This document shows, piece by piece, positions 10,426-18,753 of a DNA stretch of 64,000 nt (its first letter is position 1; every line of letters starts with the position of its first letter). The position numbers and the translations under genes were made by a program. A model generated the notes under the pieces. It was given only the letters and a program-made list of their open reading frames with translations. It searched no databases and was not told where the DNA came from. This DNA comes from JBDTSW01 sp963758845 (GTDB lineage Bacteria; Actinomycetota; Thermoleophilia; Solirubrobacterales; 70-9), in contig CAVWWX010000002.1 of NCBI GenBank assembly GCA_963758845.1, positions 1-64,000 of the forward strand. Reading direction: 5' to 3'.

Positions 10426-11400
10426 GTGCCGATCCCGTCGTCTCCGTGGTGATCCCGACGCAGGGATCGCTGGTCGCTGTTGCGCCGCGCGCTGCGCAGC
10501 GTGCTTGGGCAGGCGGAAGTCGACCTCGAGGCCATCGTCGTGGACGACGGTTCGGCAGAACCTGCGCCAGAGCATGTCTCAGCCGGCTTCGACGATCGCG
10601 TGAGAGTCATTCGCAGTGAGCGCAGTGAGGGCGTGGCGGAGGCGCGCAACCGTGGCATCGCCGAGGCCCGCGGGGCAGTGGGTGGCGTTCCTCGACGATG
10701 ACGACCTCTGGGCACCCACGAAGCTCCGTTCACAGTTGGCATCGTGCGCCTCCCAGGGCGCAAGCCTCTCCTACACGAGCCTCGTGGTGATGGGCCCCGA
10801 CCTCGCGCCCCAGGCAATCCACCGTGCCCCCCCGCCGACTGCCTGACGGAAAAGCTGCTGGGCAGCAACGTGATCGGAAGTCCTTCATCCGTAATGGTCC
10901 GGCGAGCCGAGCTGGAGCGGATCGGTGGGTTCGACCCTGCATTCTCCGTCCTAGCGGACTGGGATCTGTGGCTACGCCTGTCCACCTCGAGTCGGGGCGC
11001 CGCTTGCGTCGAGCCACTCACGGGCTACGTCTTTCACAACGCCAACATGCACCTGGACCTCGATCTCGCTCGCGCGGACTTTCGAAAGCTGCAGGAGAAG
11101 CACTCAAAGAGCGCCCGCGCGGTTGGGAGCAGGATCGGCGGGGAGGACTGGAGGCGGTGGCTCGCGTTCGCCAGCCGGCGCAACGGGCGCAGGCACCTCG
11201 CCGCGGCTCGTTACTTGGCCGTCGGCCTGAGGTATGCGAGTCCGCGGGACATCGCGAGGTCGGCCGGCGTGCTGTTCGGCGAGTCCGCCATGGCGCTCGG
11301 ACGGAGGACACCTGATTCCACGACGCGACTGCCAAGGGACGACGTGCGCTGGCTCGACCAGATCAGCGACGGTTCGAGCAGCAGGAGAGCGCCGGAGTGA
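10422..11400 (+). pseudogene. Family 2 glycosyltransferase, paralogue C (frameshifted)
   Basis: The TTG at 10422 gives LSADPVVSVVIPT, then in other frames RRALRSVLGQAEVDLEAIVV, DDGSAEP, RVIRSERSEGVAEARNRGIA and FLDDDDLWAPTKLRSQL. From about 10847 to the stop at 11400 one frame is open: NVIGSPSSVMVRRAELERIG, FDPAFSVLADWDLWLRLS, VEPLTGYVFHNANMHLDL, and a C-terminal helical tail containing RRHLAAARYLAVGLRY and GVLFGESAMALGR. That tail is shared with paralogues A, B and D. About four indels in the first half. Confidence 0.72.
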
Positions 11401-12520
11401 GCCAACGCTTCGACTGACGAGAACCTGAGCCTGCCGGCGGGCAACCGCCGCCGTCACGGTCGTGATCCCCACCCGGGATCGATGGAGCCTGCTCAAGGCC
11501 ACCCTGACGACCGCCTTGGCACAGGAGGAAGTCGAGGTGGAGGTGATCGTGGTGGACGATGGCTCCGCCAGGCCGATTCCGCAAGAGGGCTGGCCGTGGG
11601 AGGATCCGAGGGTTCGGAGCGTGCGCCATACGGCGCCCCTGGGGGTTGCCGCGGCCCGCAATGCCGGGATCTACGCCGCCCGGGGCCGCTGGGTCGCGTT
11701 CCTGGACGACGACGACCTCTGGTCTCCGCACAAGCTGCGCGCGCAGATCAAGGCCGCCGAGAAGGTTGATGCCGCCTTCTCCTACGCGGGAGCGGCCCTT
11801 ATCCACGAGGTGGTGCCTACCTCCAGCCGGCGCCTGCCCCGCCGCCACACCGCCTGCGGTCGATGCTGCGCTCCTATAACGCGATCCCGGCCGGAGCGTC
11901 CAACGTGGTCGTGGACACAGCGCTCGTGCGGAGTCTCGGCGGGTTCGACCTGAAGCTAAGGCACCTCGCCGACTGGGATCTTTGGATTCGCCTCGCGAAA
12001 GAGGCTGCCGCAGCGTCGTGCCCCGACTTGCTCGTGGGCTATCGAATCCACCCGAGCAGTATGCGCGTGGCGGACGGCGGGGCACTCGCGAGAACTCCGG
12101 TACCTCGACGCCAAACATCATCGCGGACTGCCGTCGGCGGCGGACAGGATCTCTGTGTATCGGTGGCTGGCCATGGGTCAGTTCTTAGGGGGAAGAAAGC
12201 TGGCCGCAGCGCTGACCTATGCATTGGGCTTGGCCAGGTACCCCAGCGCAGAAAATCTGGTGACCGCGGGACGCACGCTCGTCACCGCAGTGTGGCCTCG
12301 GGAGTCTCGGTCGAACAGCCGGTCGAGTCGGTCAGGCAGACGAGAGGGGCCCCGCATACCGTGGCTCGAGCGGCTGCTTGGCGGATCCAGATGCGCCGCA
12401 GACGGCGAGGCCAAGCCCGTCGCCCCGCGCGTCAAGCCCAAGACGCTTCGCGGGGGGCGCCAAGGCCCGGCTCAACGGGGCTCACATCATCACGCGGGCC
12501 CTGGAGCTGACGTCGCTTAA
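11397..12520 (+). pseudogene. Family 2 glycosyltransferase, paralogue D (frameshifted)
   Basis: The GTG at 11397 overlaps the previous stop (GTGA), but an indel separates it from TVVIPTRDRWSLLKATLTTA. A long frame then holds VEVIVVDDGSARPIP, LGVAAARNAGIYAARGRW and VAFLDDDDLWSPHKLRAQIK. After another break come ASNVVVDTALVRSLGGFDLK, LADWDLWIRLAKEAAA and LVGYRIHPSSMRV, then a tail RWLAMGQFLGGRKLAAALTY. The final frame runs to 12520 and overlaps the deacetylase, so the true 3' end is uncertain (12400-12520). Confidence 0.7.
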
Positions 12521-13451
12521 GGCCGGAGTTGCGCTCGTCTACCACGAGATCGGTGACAGCGTTCAACGCCCCACGGCGTCGGAGGTCGTCCCAGTCGTGG
12601 ACGAGTCCGTCTTCCCTCAGCACGTCGATCATCTTCGGACTCGCTACGAGCCCGTAGCCGCAGAGCAGTTCATAGAGAAAGCCATGGCCCGTCGGCGGGG
12701 GCAACGCTTCCCGATCGCACTGACCTTCGACGACGACCTGCGTTCCCACCACGCCGTCGCCGCCCCAGTGCTCGCCTCCCGCGGCGTCAAAGCGACCTTC
12801 TTCCTCACGGGTGCTTCGCTCCACGGTCCGGCATCCTTCTGGTGGGAGCGCCTGCAGCGGGCCATTGACGCAGAAATGTCGGTCGACGTCGATGGCTCCG
12901 GGGACGACTCCGACACGAGCCGTCCGGGGACAAAGACCGCCACGGAGCTCGCCAGCGCCGTCGCAGAACTCCCTCCTGAGGCTCGGGATGCCTTCTCCGA
13001 GAATCTCCGGGAGCGTCTCGGTGATGATCCGCCGCGGAGCGGCCTTCGGGGACGTCACGTCAGGGAGCTCGTCGAAGACGGGTTCGAGATCGGCTTCCAC
13101 ACGAGACGACATCGCACACTCCTTGCCTTGAGCGATGCTGACCTGTTAGACGAACTCCGCGAGGGGCGGGAAGAGTTGGAGCGTGCGGCCGGGCGCGCGA
13201 TATCACTGATCGCCTACCCCCACGGGGCAGCCGACGCTCGTGTGGCCGAGGCTGCAAAGGCCGCTGGCTACAAGGCCGGCTTTACTACGACTGGCAATGT
13301 CGTCTCGGAACGAACGAGTCCATTGTTGATCGGCCGTCTGGATCCATCACGGGCGTCGCTCGGTCACTTCGCGATGCAACTCGCGCTCGCTCTCCTGCGC
13401 GAGAGAGTGCGCCGGGCACGTCTTGGGGCTACGGCCCCGTCGCGAGCGTAG
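12378..13451 (+). CDS. Polysaccharide deacetylase (NodB/CE4 family)
   Basis: Metal-dependent carbohydrate esterase that removes N- or O-acetyl groups from glycans. One uninterrupted frame of 357 codons. The family motif near residue 115 reads ALTFDDD, where most members have TFDDG; ATFFLTGASLH and a metal-site HTRRH near residue 242 follow, then IAYPHGAADARV near 280. The TTG at 12378 is the listed start but overlaps the preceding gene's tail. The first 45 residues are low-complexity, so the true start may lie nearer GVALVYHEIGD. It is the only long intact gene in the first 13 kb. It probably trims acetyl groups on the polysaccharide made here. Confidence 0.8.
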   Translation: MADPDAPQTARPSPSPRASSPRRFAGGAKARLNGAHIITRALELTSLKAGVALVYHEIGDSVQRPTASEVVPVVDESVFPQHVDHLRTRYEPVAAEQFIEKAMARRRGQRFPIALTFDDDLRSHHAVAAPVLASRGVKATFFLTGASLHGPASFWWERLQRAIDAEMSVDVDGSGDDSDTSRPGTKTATELASAVAELPPEARDAFSENLRERLGDDPPRSGLRGRHVRELVEDGFEIGFHTRRHRTLLALSDADLLDELREGREELERAAGRAISLIAYPHGAADARVAEAAKAAGYKAGFTTTGNVVSERTSPLLIGRLDPSRASLGHFAMQLALALLRERVRRARLGATAPSRA

Positions 13452-13492
13452 TCGTGGCCCGACGAACCCAGAGGCGCCCCGTAGGCGGTTCA

Positions 13493-13860
13493 ATGCACTC
13501 GCGACTCCGCCAATCCCTTCGAGCCCGGCTTCGGGGCCGGCACCTGCGCTTCGGCAGCTTCGGAAGGCTGACACCAATCAGTCGGCAGTTCGGATTCGAC
13601 CGTGGCCTGCCGATCGATCGCTGACTACATCGAGGACTTCCTGAGTCGTCACCCCACAGATCCCGGTCCGGGCGGCAAGCTTGGCTAATTCCGGCGACGG
13701 TGACGAGCGCGACGCCTCCGGGCTTGAGCATTCGGTGCAAGGACTCCACGGCAGCCGAGACGTCGTTGGCGATTCACCACGCTCTCCGCGAGACCCGACT
13801 ATTTGCTCGCTCGTTTCCAACGGGAGGGGTCCGCGTGGAGGCGTACGGCAACGTGCTCAG
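13493..13860 (+). pseudogene. SAM-dependent methyltransferase remnant with an internal inverted segment
   Basis: A shortened copy of the methyltransferase at 17042-17803. Bases 13493-13655 on the plus strand read MHSRLRQSLRAR then LRFGSFGRLTPIS, FGFDRGLPIDR and, after one frame change, YIEDFLSRH. Bases 13771-13660 match on the minus strand: NDVSAAVESLHRMLKPGGV, ALVTVAGISQ, CRPDRDLWGD. Bases 13773-13858 return to the plus strand with RFTTLSAR and VRVEAYGNVLS. The middle of the domain (about 300 bases) is missing. Such an inversion cannot come from simple base miscalls. Confidence 0.75.
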
Positions 13861-14402
13861 CCCATCGGCCGCGCAGGCCGGTCGATCGCGGTGAGCAGGC
13901 GGGCGGTGGCGATCCCCGCAGCGCCGCCGAGGCAGCCGAAGAAGATGTCGAAGGCCGAGTCGCGCGCGCTCGGGATCAGGGCGGTGTCGAGCACCCGGTC
14001 GCCGGCCAGCTCGGCCAGCTCCCAGCCGACCGTGAGCGCCAGCACTCCGATCATCGCCACGAGCGCCCAGGCGGGCGAGCGGCGGCGCAGCACGGTCGTC
14101 GCGATAGCCCATCCGGCCAGCGCGCCGCCGGCGGAGTGGGCGACGGCGTTGGTTCGCCGCGGGGTGCTCAGCGGGTCGACCCAGACGATCCACAGGATCG
14201 CCACCAGGCCGAGCGCGACCGCGAGGGTGACTCCGCCGGAGATCCCCGCGAGGCGCCCACAGATGATTCCGGCCAGGCAGGTGGCGCACATCACCAGGGC
14301 GGCGCCGTTGCGCGCTGCGGCGAATCCGAAGGTGGTCGCCAGCAGCGTCGCCAGCGCCAGCGCGAAGGCGAGCGCGTCCATCCTCTGGCGGGGAATGCCC
14401 AT
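13857..14402 (-). CDS. Small polytopic membrane protein, unknown function
   Basis: An intact frame of 181 residues with about five hydrophobic segments (for example LAFALALATLLATTFGFA and LAVALGLVAILWIVWV) and a short C-terminal tail. Near the end, VGWELAELAGDRVLD and AFDIFFGCLGGAAG resemble the last helices of VanZ/YjdF-type membrane proteins (W-E, then a D-x-x-x-G-C/T-L-G block), but this is weak. The start is the ATG at 14402; a second ATG seven codons later is possible. Its 3' end abuts the methyltransferase remnant, and it is divergent from the Lrp-like remnant. Confidence 0.55.
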   Translation of the reverse strand: MGIPRQRMDALAFALALATLLATTFGFAAARNGAALVMCATCLAGIICGRLAGISGGVTLAVALGLVAILWIVWVDPLSTPRRTNAVAHSAGGALAGWAIATTVLRRRSPAWALVAMIGVLALTVGWELAELAGDRVLDTALIPSARDSAFDIFFGCLGGAAGIATARLLTAIDRPARPMG

Positions 14403-14485
14403 CGCGGCAGGGTAGGGGGCGCGCGGTTAAGCGGGGGTCAAAGTGGCGTCGGCCGGGCGCGCCAGCGCGTCCGGCAGCTTCGGAG

Positions 14486-14892
14486 GTGATCGCGGACGGC
14501 CCGGCGCACCTACGACGACATCGCCACGCGGGTTCGCCTGACCGCGCCCTCGGTCAAGCGCCGGATCGACCGGCTGCGCGCTTCGGGACCCTGGAGGGGT
14601 TCACGGCGGTCGTCGACCACGGCGCCCTGGGGTGGAACACGGAGGCGCTGGTGGAGCTCTACTCCAAGCCGGGGACGACCCTGGACGAGGTCGGCAAGGT
14701 CCTTCGCCGTCACCCGGAGGTGGTCGAGGCGTGGAGCGTCACGGGCGAGGCCGACGCCTTGCCCGCGTGCGAACCCAAGACAACCGCGAACTCGAGCGCT
14801 TGATCATCGATCTGCAGCGCAACGGGCTGGTGGTGCGGACCAGCTCCCAGGTGGTGCTCTCGCGGCTGGTCAGCCGGCCGGCGGCGAGCTAG
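14486..14892 (+). pseudogene. Lrp/AsnC-family regulator, truncated and frameshifted second copy
   Basis: Nearly the same protein as the intact Lrp/AsnC regulator at 24867-25307. It reads RRTYDDIATRVRLTAPSVKR, RLRASG, then EGFTAVVDHGALGWNTEALV, PGTTLDEVGKVLRRHPEV, EAWSVTGEADA, and after a frame change ERLIIDLQRNGLVVRTSSQV to a stop at 14892. The first 20 or so codons of the DNA-binding helix region are lost or out of frame (a TGA interrupts near 14485), and a second frame change lies near 14760. It is a non-functional paralogue or displaced duplicate. Confidence 0.75.
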
Positions 14893-14934
14893 GCACTAAC
14901 GGCTCCCTTCCATCAACCAAGCCGCGAGCCTGCC

Positions 14935-15147
14935 TTGGGTCGGCCGTGGTCGACGGCAATGTTCGGGACGGTAAGTGGGTACCTTTCCACGTTCACCGAC
15001 GCGCGACGCTGCGCCCCGTCCCAACAACTCCAAAGCACTGGCGACAGCTGGGATGACGCCGCCGAGCTGAGCGCCGGTATTGATCAGCTCGGAATGTTCC
15101 ACCAGACCGAATATTCCGCCTATCTCAAGGGAACCGACCGGGCGTGA
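14935..15147 (+). CDS. Hypothetical 70-residue protein
   Basis: An open frame of 70 codons whose TGA at 15145-15147 overlaps the GTG start of the following flippase by 4 nt, a common arrangement in operons. The product has no membrane segment or recognisable motif; the C-terminal part is acidic and hydrophilic (SWDDAAELSAGIDQLGMF). The start codon is not supported by a clear ribosome-binding site. It may be the remnant of a longer decayed gene in the 14893-15147 gap. Confidence 0.25.
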   Translation: MGRPWSTAMFGTVSGYLSTFTDARRCAPSQQLQSTGDSWDDAAELSAGIDQLGMFHQTEYSAYLKGTDRA

Positions 15148-16836
15148 CGACCGAGGAACAGCCCCCAAGGCCCGCGTCCGGATCGACCCGACCGACGAAG
15201 CGGCGCCTATCGGCGATACTGGGGACAGACCTCGTGCCACGAATGCTCAGGGTGACCGCCGCGATGGGTCTCAGTGCAGGCGTGGTGATTGCTCTCTCCG
15301 CGGTGCGAACGAAGCTCGTTGCGCTCGAGTCTGGGCCCGGAAGGGATAGGTTCCTCGCTCTCCTCGTCTCCTTTCTGGCCTCCGCCACCGTGATCGGGGG
15401 GCTCGGAGTGGGCAGCGCGGCGGTGCGCGAGATCGCCGCGGCCGATGCCTACCGGACAAGTCAAGCCGCGACGCGCTCCGGCAAACGCTGTACAGGGCGT
15501 CGCTTCTCCTCGGTCTCGCGACCGCAGCCCTGATAGCCGTCGCAGCACGCCCAGTGGCGGGCACGATCTTGGCGATTACGCCCTCACGGGCGAGATCCGT
15601 GTTTGCGCACTCGCCGGCTTCCTGGGCATCCTGGCAACCGCGCCGCTGAGCGATCTCAACGGCTTCCGGCGCATTCGCTCGTTGGCAGTGGCGCAGGCCG
15701 CTGCCGCCGGTGTGGCGACCGTGGCGACATTGATCGCATTCCTGGCGAATGTCAGTCTGTTGCCGGTCGTGTTGGTGGCGCCTCCGGCGGCGCTCGCCGC
15801 CTTCGCCTTCGTGTACGCGAGGAGCTTGCCCGTGCGTGCCGCGGAGTCTCGGCGCGGCAGGGCCTCGGATACTCACGCCGCCTCGTCGGCGTAGGCAGTG
15901 GATTCGTGCTGAATGCGGGATTGGCGCTCACCAGCGCACTTGTGCTGCGACTCCTAATCGAATCGAAGCTCGGTCGAGCCGGAACCGGAAAGTTCAGGCG
16001 GCATTCGTGATCGCCACCTACCCCGTGACGCTCCTCTTCATGGCCTACGCCACCGATTACCTGCCCCTGTTGAGCGGCCTGAGAGATGATCCAGCGCGGC
16101 TCAACCCGGCAACGAACACCCGGAGCTCAAGGTTGGGATCCTGATCTCGGCGCCAGCCGTCATGGCGTTGCTCGCCCTAGCGCCTGTGGCGGTCTCCGTC
16201 CTTTACAGCGGCTCATTTGAGGTGCCCCGGAGGTTCTCCGCCTGATGGTCCTCGGGGAGGTCGCGCGTCTCGCCGGATGGACGGTCAGCTACATCCTGAT
16301 CGCCAAGAGCATTCCGCTGTTCATCGCGATGGAGGTCATCTACAACGGCCTGGTCATCGGTGCGGCCGCTCATGCTCATGCCTAGTCTGGGGCTCGAGGG
16401 AACGGGCGTGGCATACGTGATCGCTCGGTTCTGCGGCCTGGCAGCGGCGCTGCTCTTCGTGCGAAGGGTCAGCGGCTTTCGGCTCAGCCGCGAGAACGGT
16501 CTGTACCTCGGAACTTCGGGGGTCGCCCTCTCGGTCGTCTGCGCCGCCGCGTTCTGGGGAGGATGGGCGATGGTTTGTGGCTGGACGATGATCCTCGCGG
16601 CGACCTATCTCGCCGATCTTCAGCGACTGATCGCCCTCGCGGATCTCGATGCTCCGATGCTTTCCAGGCTGCCTTTGCCTCGTCGGCGGGCGCCCGCCTA
16701 CCTCACCCAGAGACGATGGATAGAACAACAGCTTGTCAAGGCCGGTGCCCTGGGAGGTGCGCGGCGGCGGCAGGTAGCGGGTCGGACCAGTAGTCAGGCG
16801 GCGCCTACGGGACGCTGGCGCTGCCTCAGCCTCTGA
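15144..16836 (+). pseudogene. Wzx-type polysaccharide flippase (frameshifted)
   Basis: A membrane protein of about 560 residues when the frames are joined. The GTG at 15144 opens a charged N-terminus, then VTAAMGLSAGVVIALSAVRT and LLVSFLASATVIGGLGVGSA. Further helices appear in other frames: LCALAGFLGILATAP-like near 15610, GFVLNAGLALTSALVLRLL near 15910, FVIATYPVTLLFMAYATD near 16010, and ILISAPAVMALLALAPVAVS near 16140. The last frame (16360-16836) has GTGVAYVIARFCGLAAALLF. Both the topology and the Y-x-x-A-R-region near the end fit MATE-like flippases. At least six indels. Confidence 0.65.
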
Positions 16837-16841
16837 GAACC

Positions 16842-16847
16842 TACGCT
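16842..16847 (+). promoter_or_regulatory. -10-like hexamer TACGCT before the 62-residue ORF
   Basis: TACGCT ends 6 nt before the GTG at 16854, the spacing expected for a leaderless transcript. No Shine-Dalgarno sequence lies between. The same arrangement recurs at about ten genes in the window. Confidence 0.35.
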
Positions 16848-16853
16848 GTCGGT

Positions 16854-17042
16854 GTGATCGTCGTTTGGAGGGCATTGGGGATCTTCCTGGCCGAGCTCTG
16901 GGGCTTGCGGCTGCAGGTCTCGGCACATCTGGTCGGAGGCGCGATCGCCCTCTCGTTCACGTCGGTCGCGGAATTCGCCTGGTCGCTTGTCCGCGGCCTG
17001 GCCGCAACGGCAAGCGCCCGGGCGCAGGCCGAAGGAAGCTGA
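16854..17042 (+). CDS. Small membrane protein of 62 residues, unknown
   Basis: The GTG at 16854 opens 62 codons with one or two hydrophobic segments (IVVWRALGIFLAELWGL and LVGGAIALSFTSVAEFAW). Its stop shares bases with the ATG of the methyltransferase at 17042 (TGATG), which suggests translational coupling. A TACGCT hexamer 6 nt upstream supports an own transcription start. It is too short to assign and could be a fragment. Confidence 0.45.
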   Translation: MIVVWRALGIFLAELWGLRLQVSAHLVGGAIALSFTSVAEFAWSLVRGLAATASARAQAEGS

Positions 17043-17803
17043 TGAAACCACGGGCGCGACGCCTGAAGCTGACCCGTGCCGTTCGAACCCGCCTCCGAGG
17101 TGTTCGCCCCCCCGTCGGCGCAGTCCGCTTCGGAAGCCTGCGCAGGGTCACCCCGATCAGCGGCAGCTACGGATTCGATCGAGGCCTACCAATCGACCGC
17201 TACTACATCGAGGATTTCCTCAAGCGGCACGCGCAGCGAGACGTCCGAGGCCACGTGCTCGAGATTCAGGCGACGATACCTACGCGCAGGTTCAGTGCGA
17301 CACCCCAAGCAGACTCACCCGCCACAAAGGTCGACATCCTCGACATCGACCCCTCGAACCCGCGCGCCACAATCATCGGCGACCTCGTGGCTGGAGCAGA
17401 GGTTCCCTCGGATACCTTCGACTGCATCATCTGCACGCAGACGCTCCATTTAATCTACGAGGTCCCCGCAGCAATCGGAACTCTCCACCGCGCCCTCAAA
17501 CCCAAGGGTGTGTTACTCGCGACTGCGCCCGGCATTTCACCAATCCCAATGCCTGATCGTGAGCGCTGGGATTGGCATTGGGGGTTCACCACGAGCTCCG
17601 TTCGTCGGCTCTTTCATGAGCATTTCTCCCCTGGCGATATCACGGTCGAGTCCTACGGGAACGTCCTTTCGGCGATCGCACTGCTGCACGGCCTCGCCGC
17701 CGACGAGCTCACCTCGGAGGAGCTTGACGTGCGGCGCCCTGAGTACGAGTTGCTGGTCGCGGTCCGAGCCGAGAAGAGGGTCCGCAGAGGAGAAGCGCGG
17801 TGA
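17042..17803 (+). CDS. SAM-dependent methyltransferase, class I (surface-glycan locus type)
   Basis: An intact 253-residue protein. The N-terminal basic leader is followed by SYGFDRGLPIDRYYIEDFL near residue 42 and a poorly conserved glycine-rich loop region (HVLEIQ near 70). KVDILDIDPSNP, then DTFDCIICTQTLHLIYEVPA and LHRALKPKGVLLATAPGI follow, the usual strands 2, 4 and 5 of class I methyltransferases. GFTTSSVRRLF and SYGNVL close the fold. Start ATG overlaps the upstream stop (TGATG); its TGA overlaps the next GTG. The substrate is unknown, probably a glycan or its lipid carrier. A rearranged copy lies at 13493-13860. Confidence 0.78.
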   Translation: MKPRARRLKLTRAVRTRLRGVRPPVGAVRFGSLRRVTPISGSYGFDRGLPIDRYYIEDFLKRHAQRDVRGHVLEIQATIPTRRFSATPQADSPATKVDILDIDPSNPRATIIGDLVAGAEVPSDTFDCIICTQTLHLIYEVPAAIGTLHRALKPKGVLLATAPGISPIPMPDRERWDWHWGFTTSSVRRLFHEHFSPGDITVESYGNVLSAIALLHGLAADELTSEELDVRRPEYELLVAVRAEKRVRRGEAR

Positions 17804-18579
17804 TCCGCTCAGCGCTGCGCCGATCGTGGCGCCGCGTGCTTCCGGAGGCGTCACCGACGCCATTTGACGAGGAGCTGGGGTTCTGGCGCACATATCTCCG
17901 CGAGCACGGCCGAGAGACTTGCGACCGCACTCGTTGGGAGGAGGACTTTCCGTCACCCCTTCTCGAGCACATCGAGTCGTTGCGCGTTACGCGTGCGGGC
18001 AAGCCGAGACTCCTGGAGGTGGGATCCGGACCGGTTTCCATCATGGCCTGGGGGGTGGAGCAGGGCCTGTTCGAGCTGACGGCCGTAGACCCGCTGGCGC
18101 GGGAGTACGAACGGCTCATGCGGAAGGTCCCCTGCTCCTACCCCGTGAAACCAATGGAGGGATTCGGCGAGAACCTCTCGGCGTTACTCGCACCGAAAAC
18201 GTTCGACCTCGCGTATTCTGGCAATGCCCTCGACCACACCTCCTCCCCGCGCCGATGCCTGGAGGAGTTGACTCAGGTTGTAGACGAGGGTGGAATCATC
18301 TACTGCGAGGGATTCGTGCGGGAGGGAACGAACGCCGGTTGGCAGGGGCTGCATCAGCATGACCTGGTGCCAGAGAACGGTCACCTGGTCCGGTATGGCC
18401 GCGACGGGAGCCGTTCGGTGGTGACAGAGGGCTTGGCGGTCGAACTCGTCGATGAACGCGTCCAGACGCTCGCGGATCGCTCCCTGAGATCACATGGCTA
18501 CGAGTGGGACGACAACTCCGAACGCGATTGGCGCCTGGACGACTGGTACACGCTCGTGTTCGCGGTCAAGGACGACTGA
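17800..18579 (+). CDS. SAM-dependent methyltransferase, class I
   Basis: An intact protein of 259 residues. The SAM-binding motif KPRLLEVGSGPVSIMAWGVE is near residue 68, an acidic loop ELTAVDPLA near 91, and FDLAYSGNALDHTSSPRRCL near 134. The catalytic-domain strand EGGIIYCEGFVREG follows at about 163. The GTG start at 17800 overlaps the previous stop by 4 nt (GTGA), so the two methyltransferases are probably co-translated. The DALDHT-type block suggests small-molecule or sugar O-/N-methylation. It is the last intact gene of the polysaccharide locus; a dehydrogenase remnant starts 13 nt after its stop on the other strand. Confidence 0.75.
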   Translation: MIRSALRRSWRRVLPEASPTPFDEELGFWRTYLREHGRETCDRTRWEEDFPSPLLEHIESLRVTRAGKPRLLEVGSGPVSIMAWGVEQGLFELTAVDPLAREYERLMRKVPCSYPVKPMEGFGENLSALLAPKTFDLAYSGNALDHTSSPRRCLEELTQVVDEGGIIYCEGFVREGTNAGWQGLHQHDLVPENGHLVRYGRDGSRSVVTEGLAVELVDERVQTLADRSLRSHGYEWDDNSERDWRLDDWYTLVFAVKDD

Positions 18580-18591
18580 CCGCGCCCTCCC

Positions 18592-18678
18592 CTAGAGTCC
18601 GAGCGTCTTCGCGAGGATGTTGCGCTGGATCTTGGCGGTCCTGCCGTAGATCGCGTGCGGGGCGCCTCTGAAGTCGCG
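18592..18678 (-). pseudogene. Acyl-CoA dehydrogenase 3'-end remnant, copy 3
   Basis: The minus strand reads RDFRGAPHAIYGRTAKIQRN then ILAKTLGL and a stop at 18592-18594. This matches the C-terminal end of acyl-CoA dehydrogenases (YGGTSEIQRNIIAKTLGL in the copy at 8209). No other dehydrogenase sequence is present upstream. It has the same orientation as the other copies and marks the right border of the polysaccharide locus. Confidence 0.78.
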
Positions 18679-18753
18679 AAGCCACGGCTACGCTCGCGAT
18701 CGGGCCGTAGGCTTGGGACGTCCCGGTCCAGCCCCTAGCCCGGAGACGCTCGT

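Noticed and set aside
8109..16809. A 15-base identical string, gtcaggcggcgccta, at about 8109 and 16795
   Set aside because: A few such matches are expected by chance in 64 kb of GC-rich DNA; no longer similarity surrounds them.
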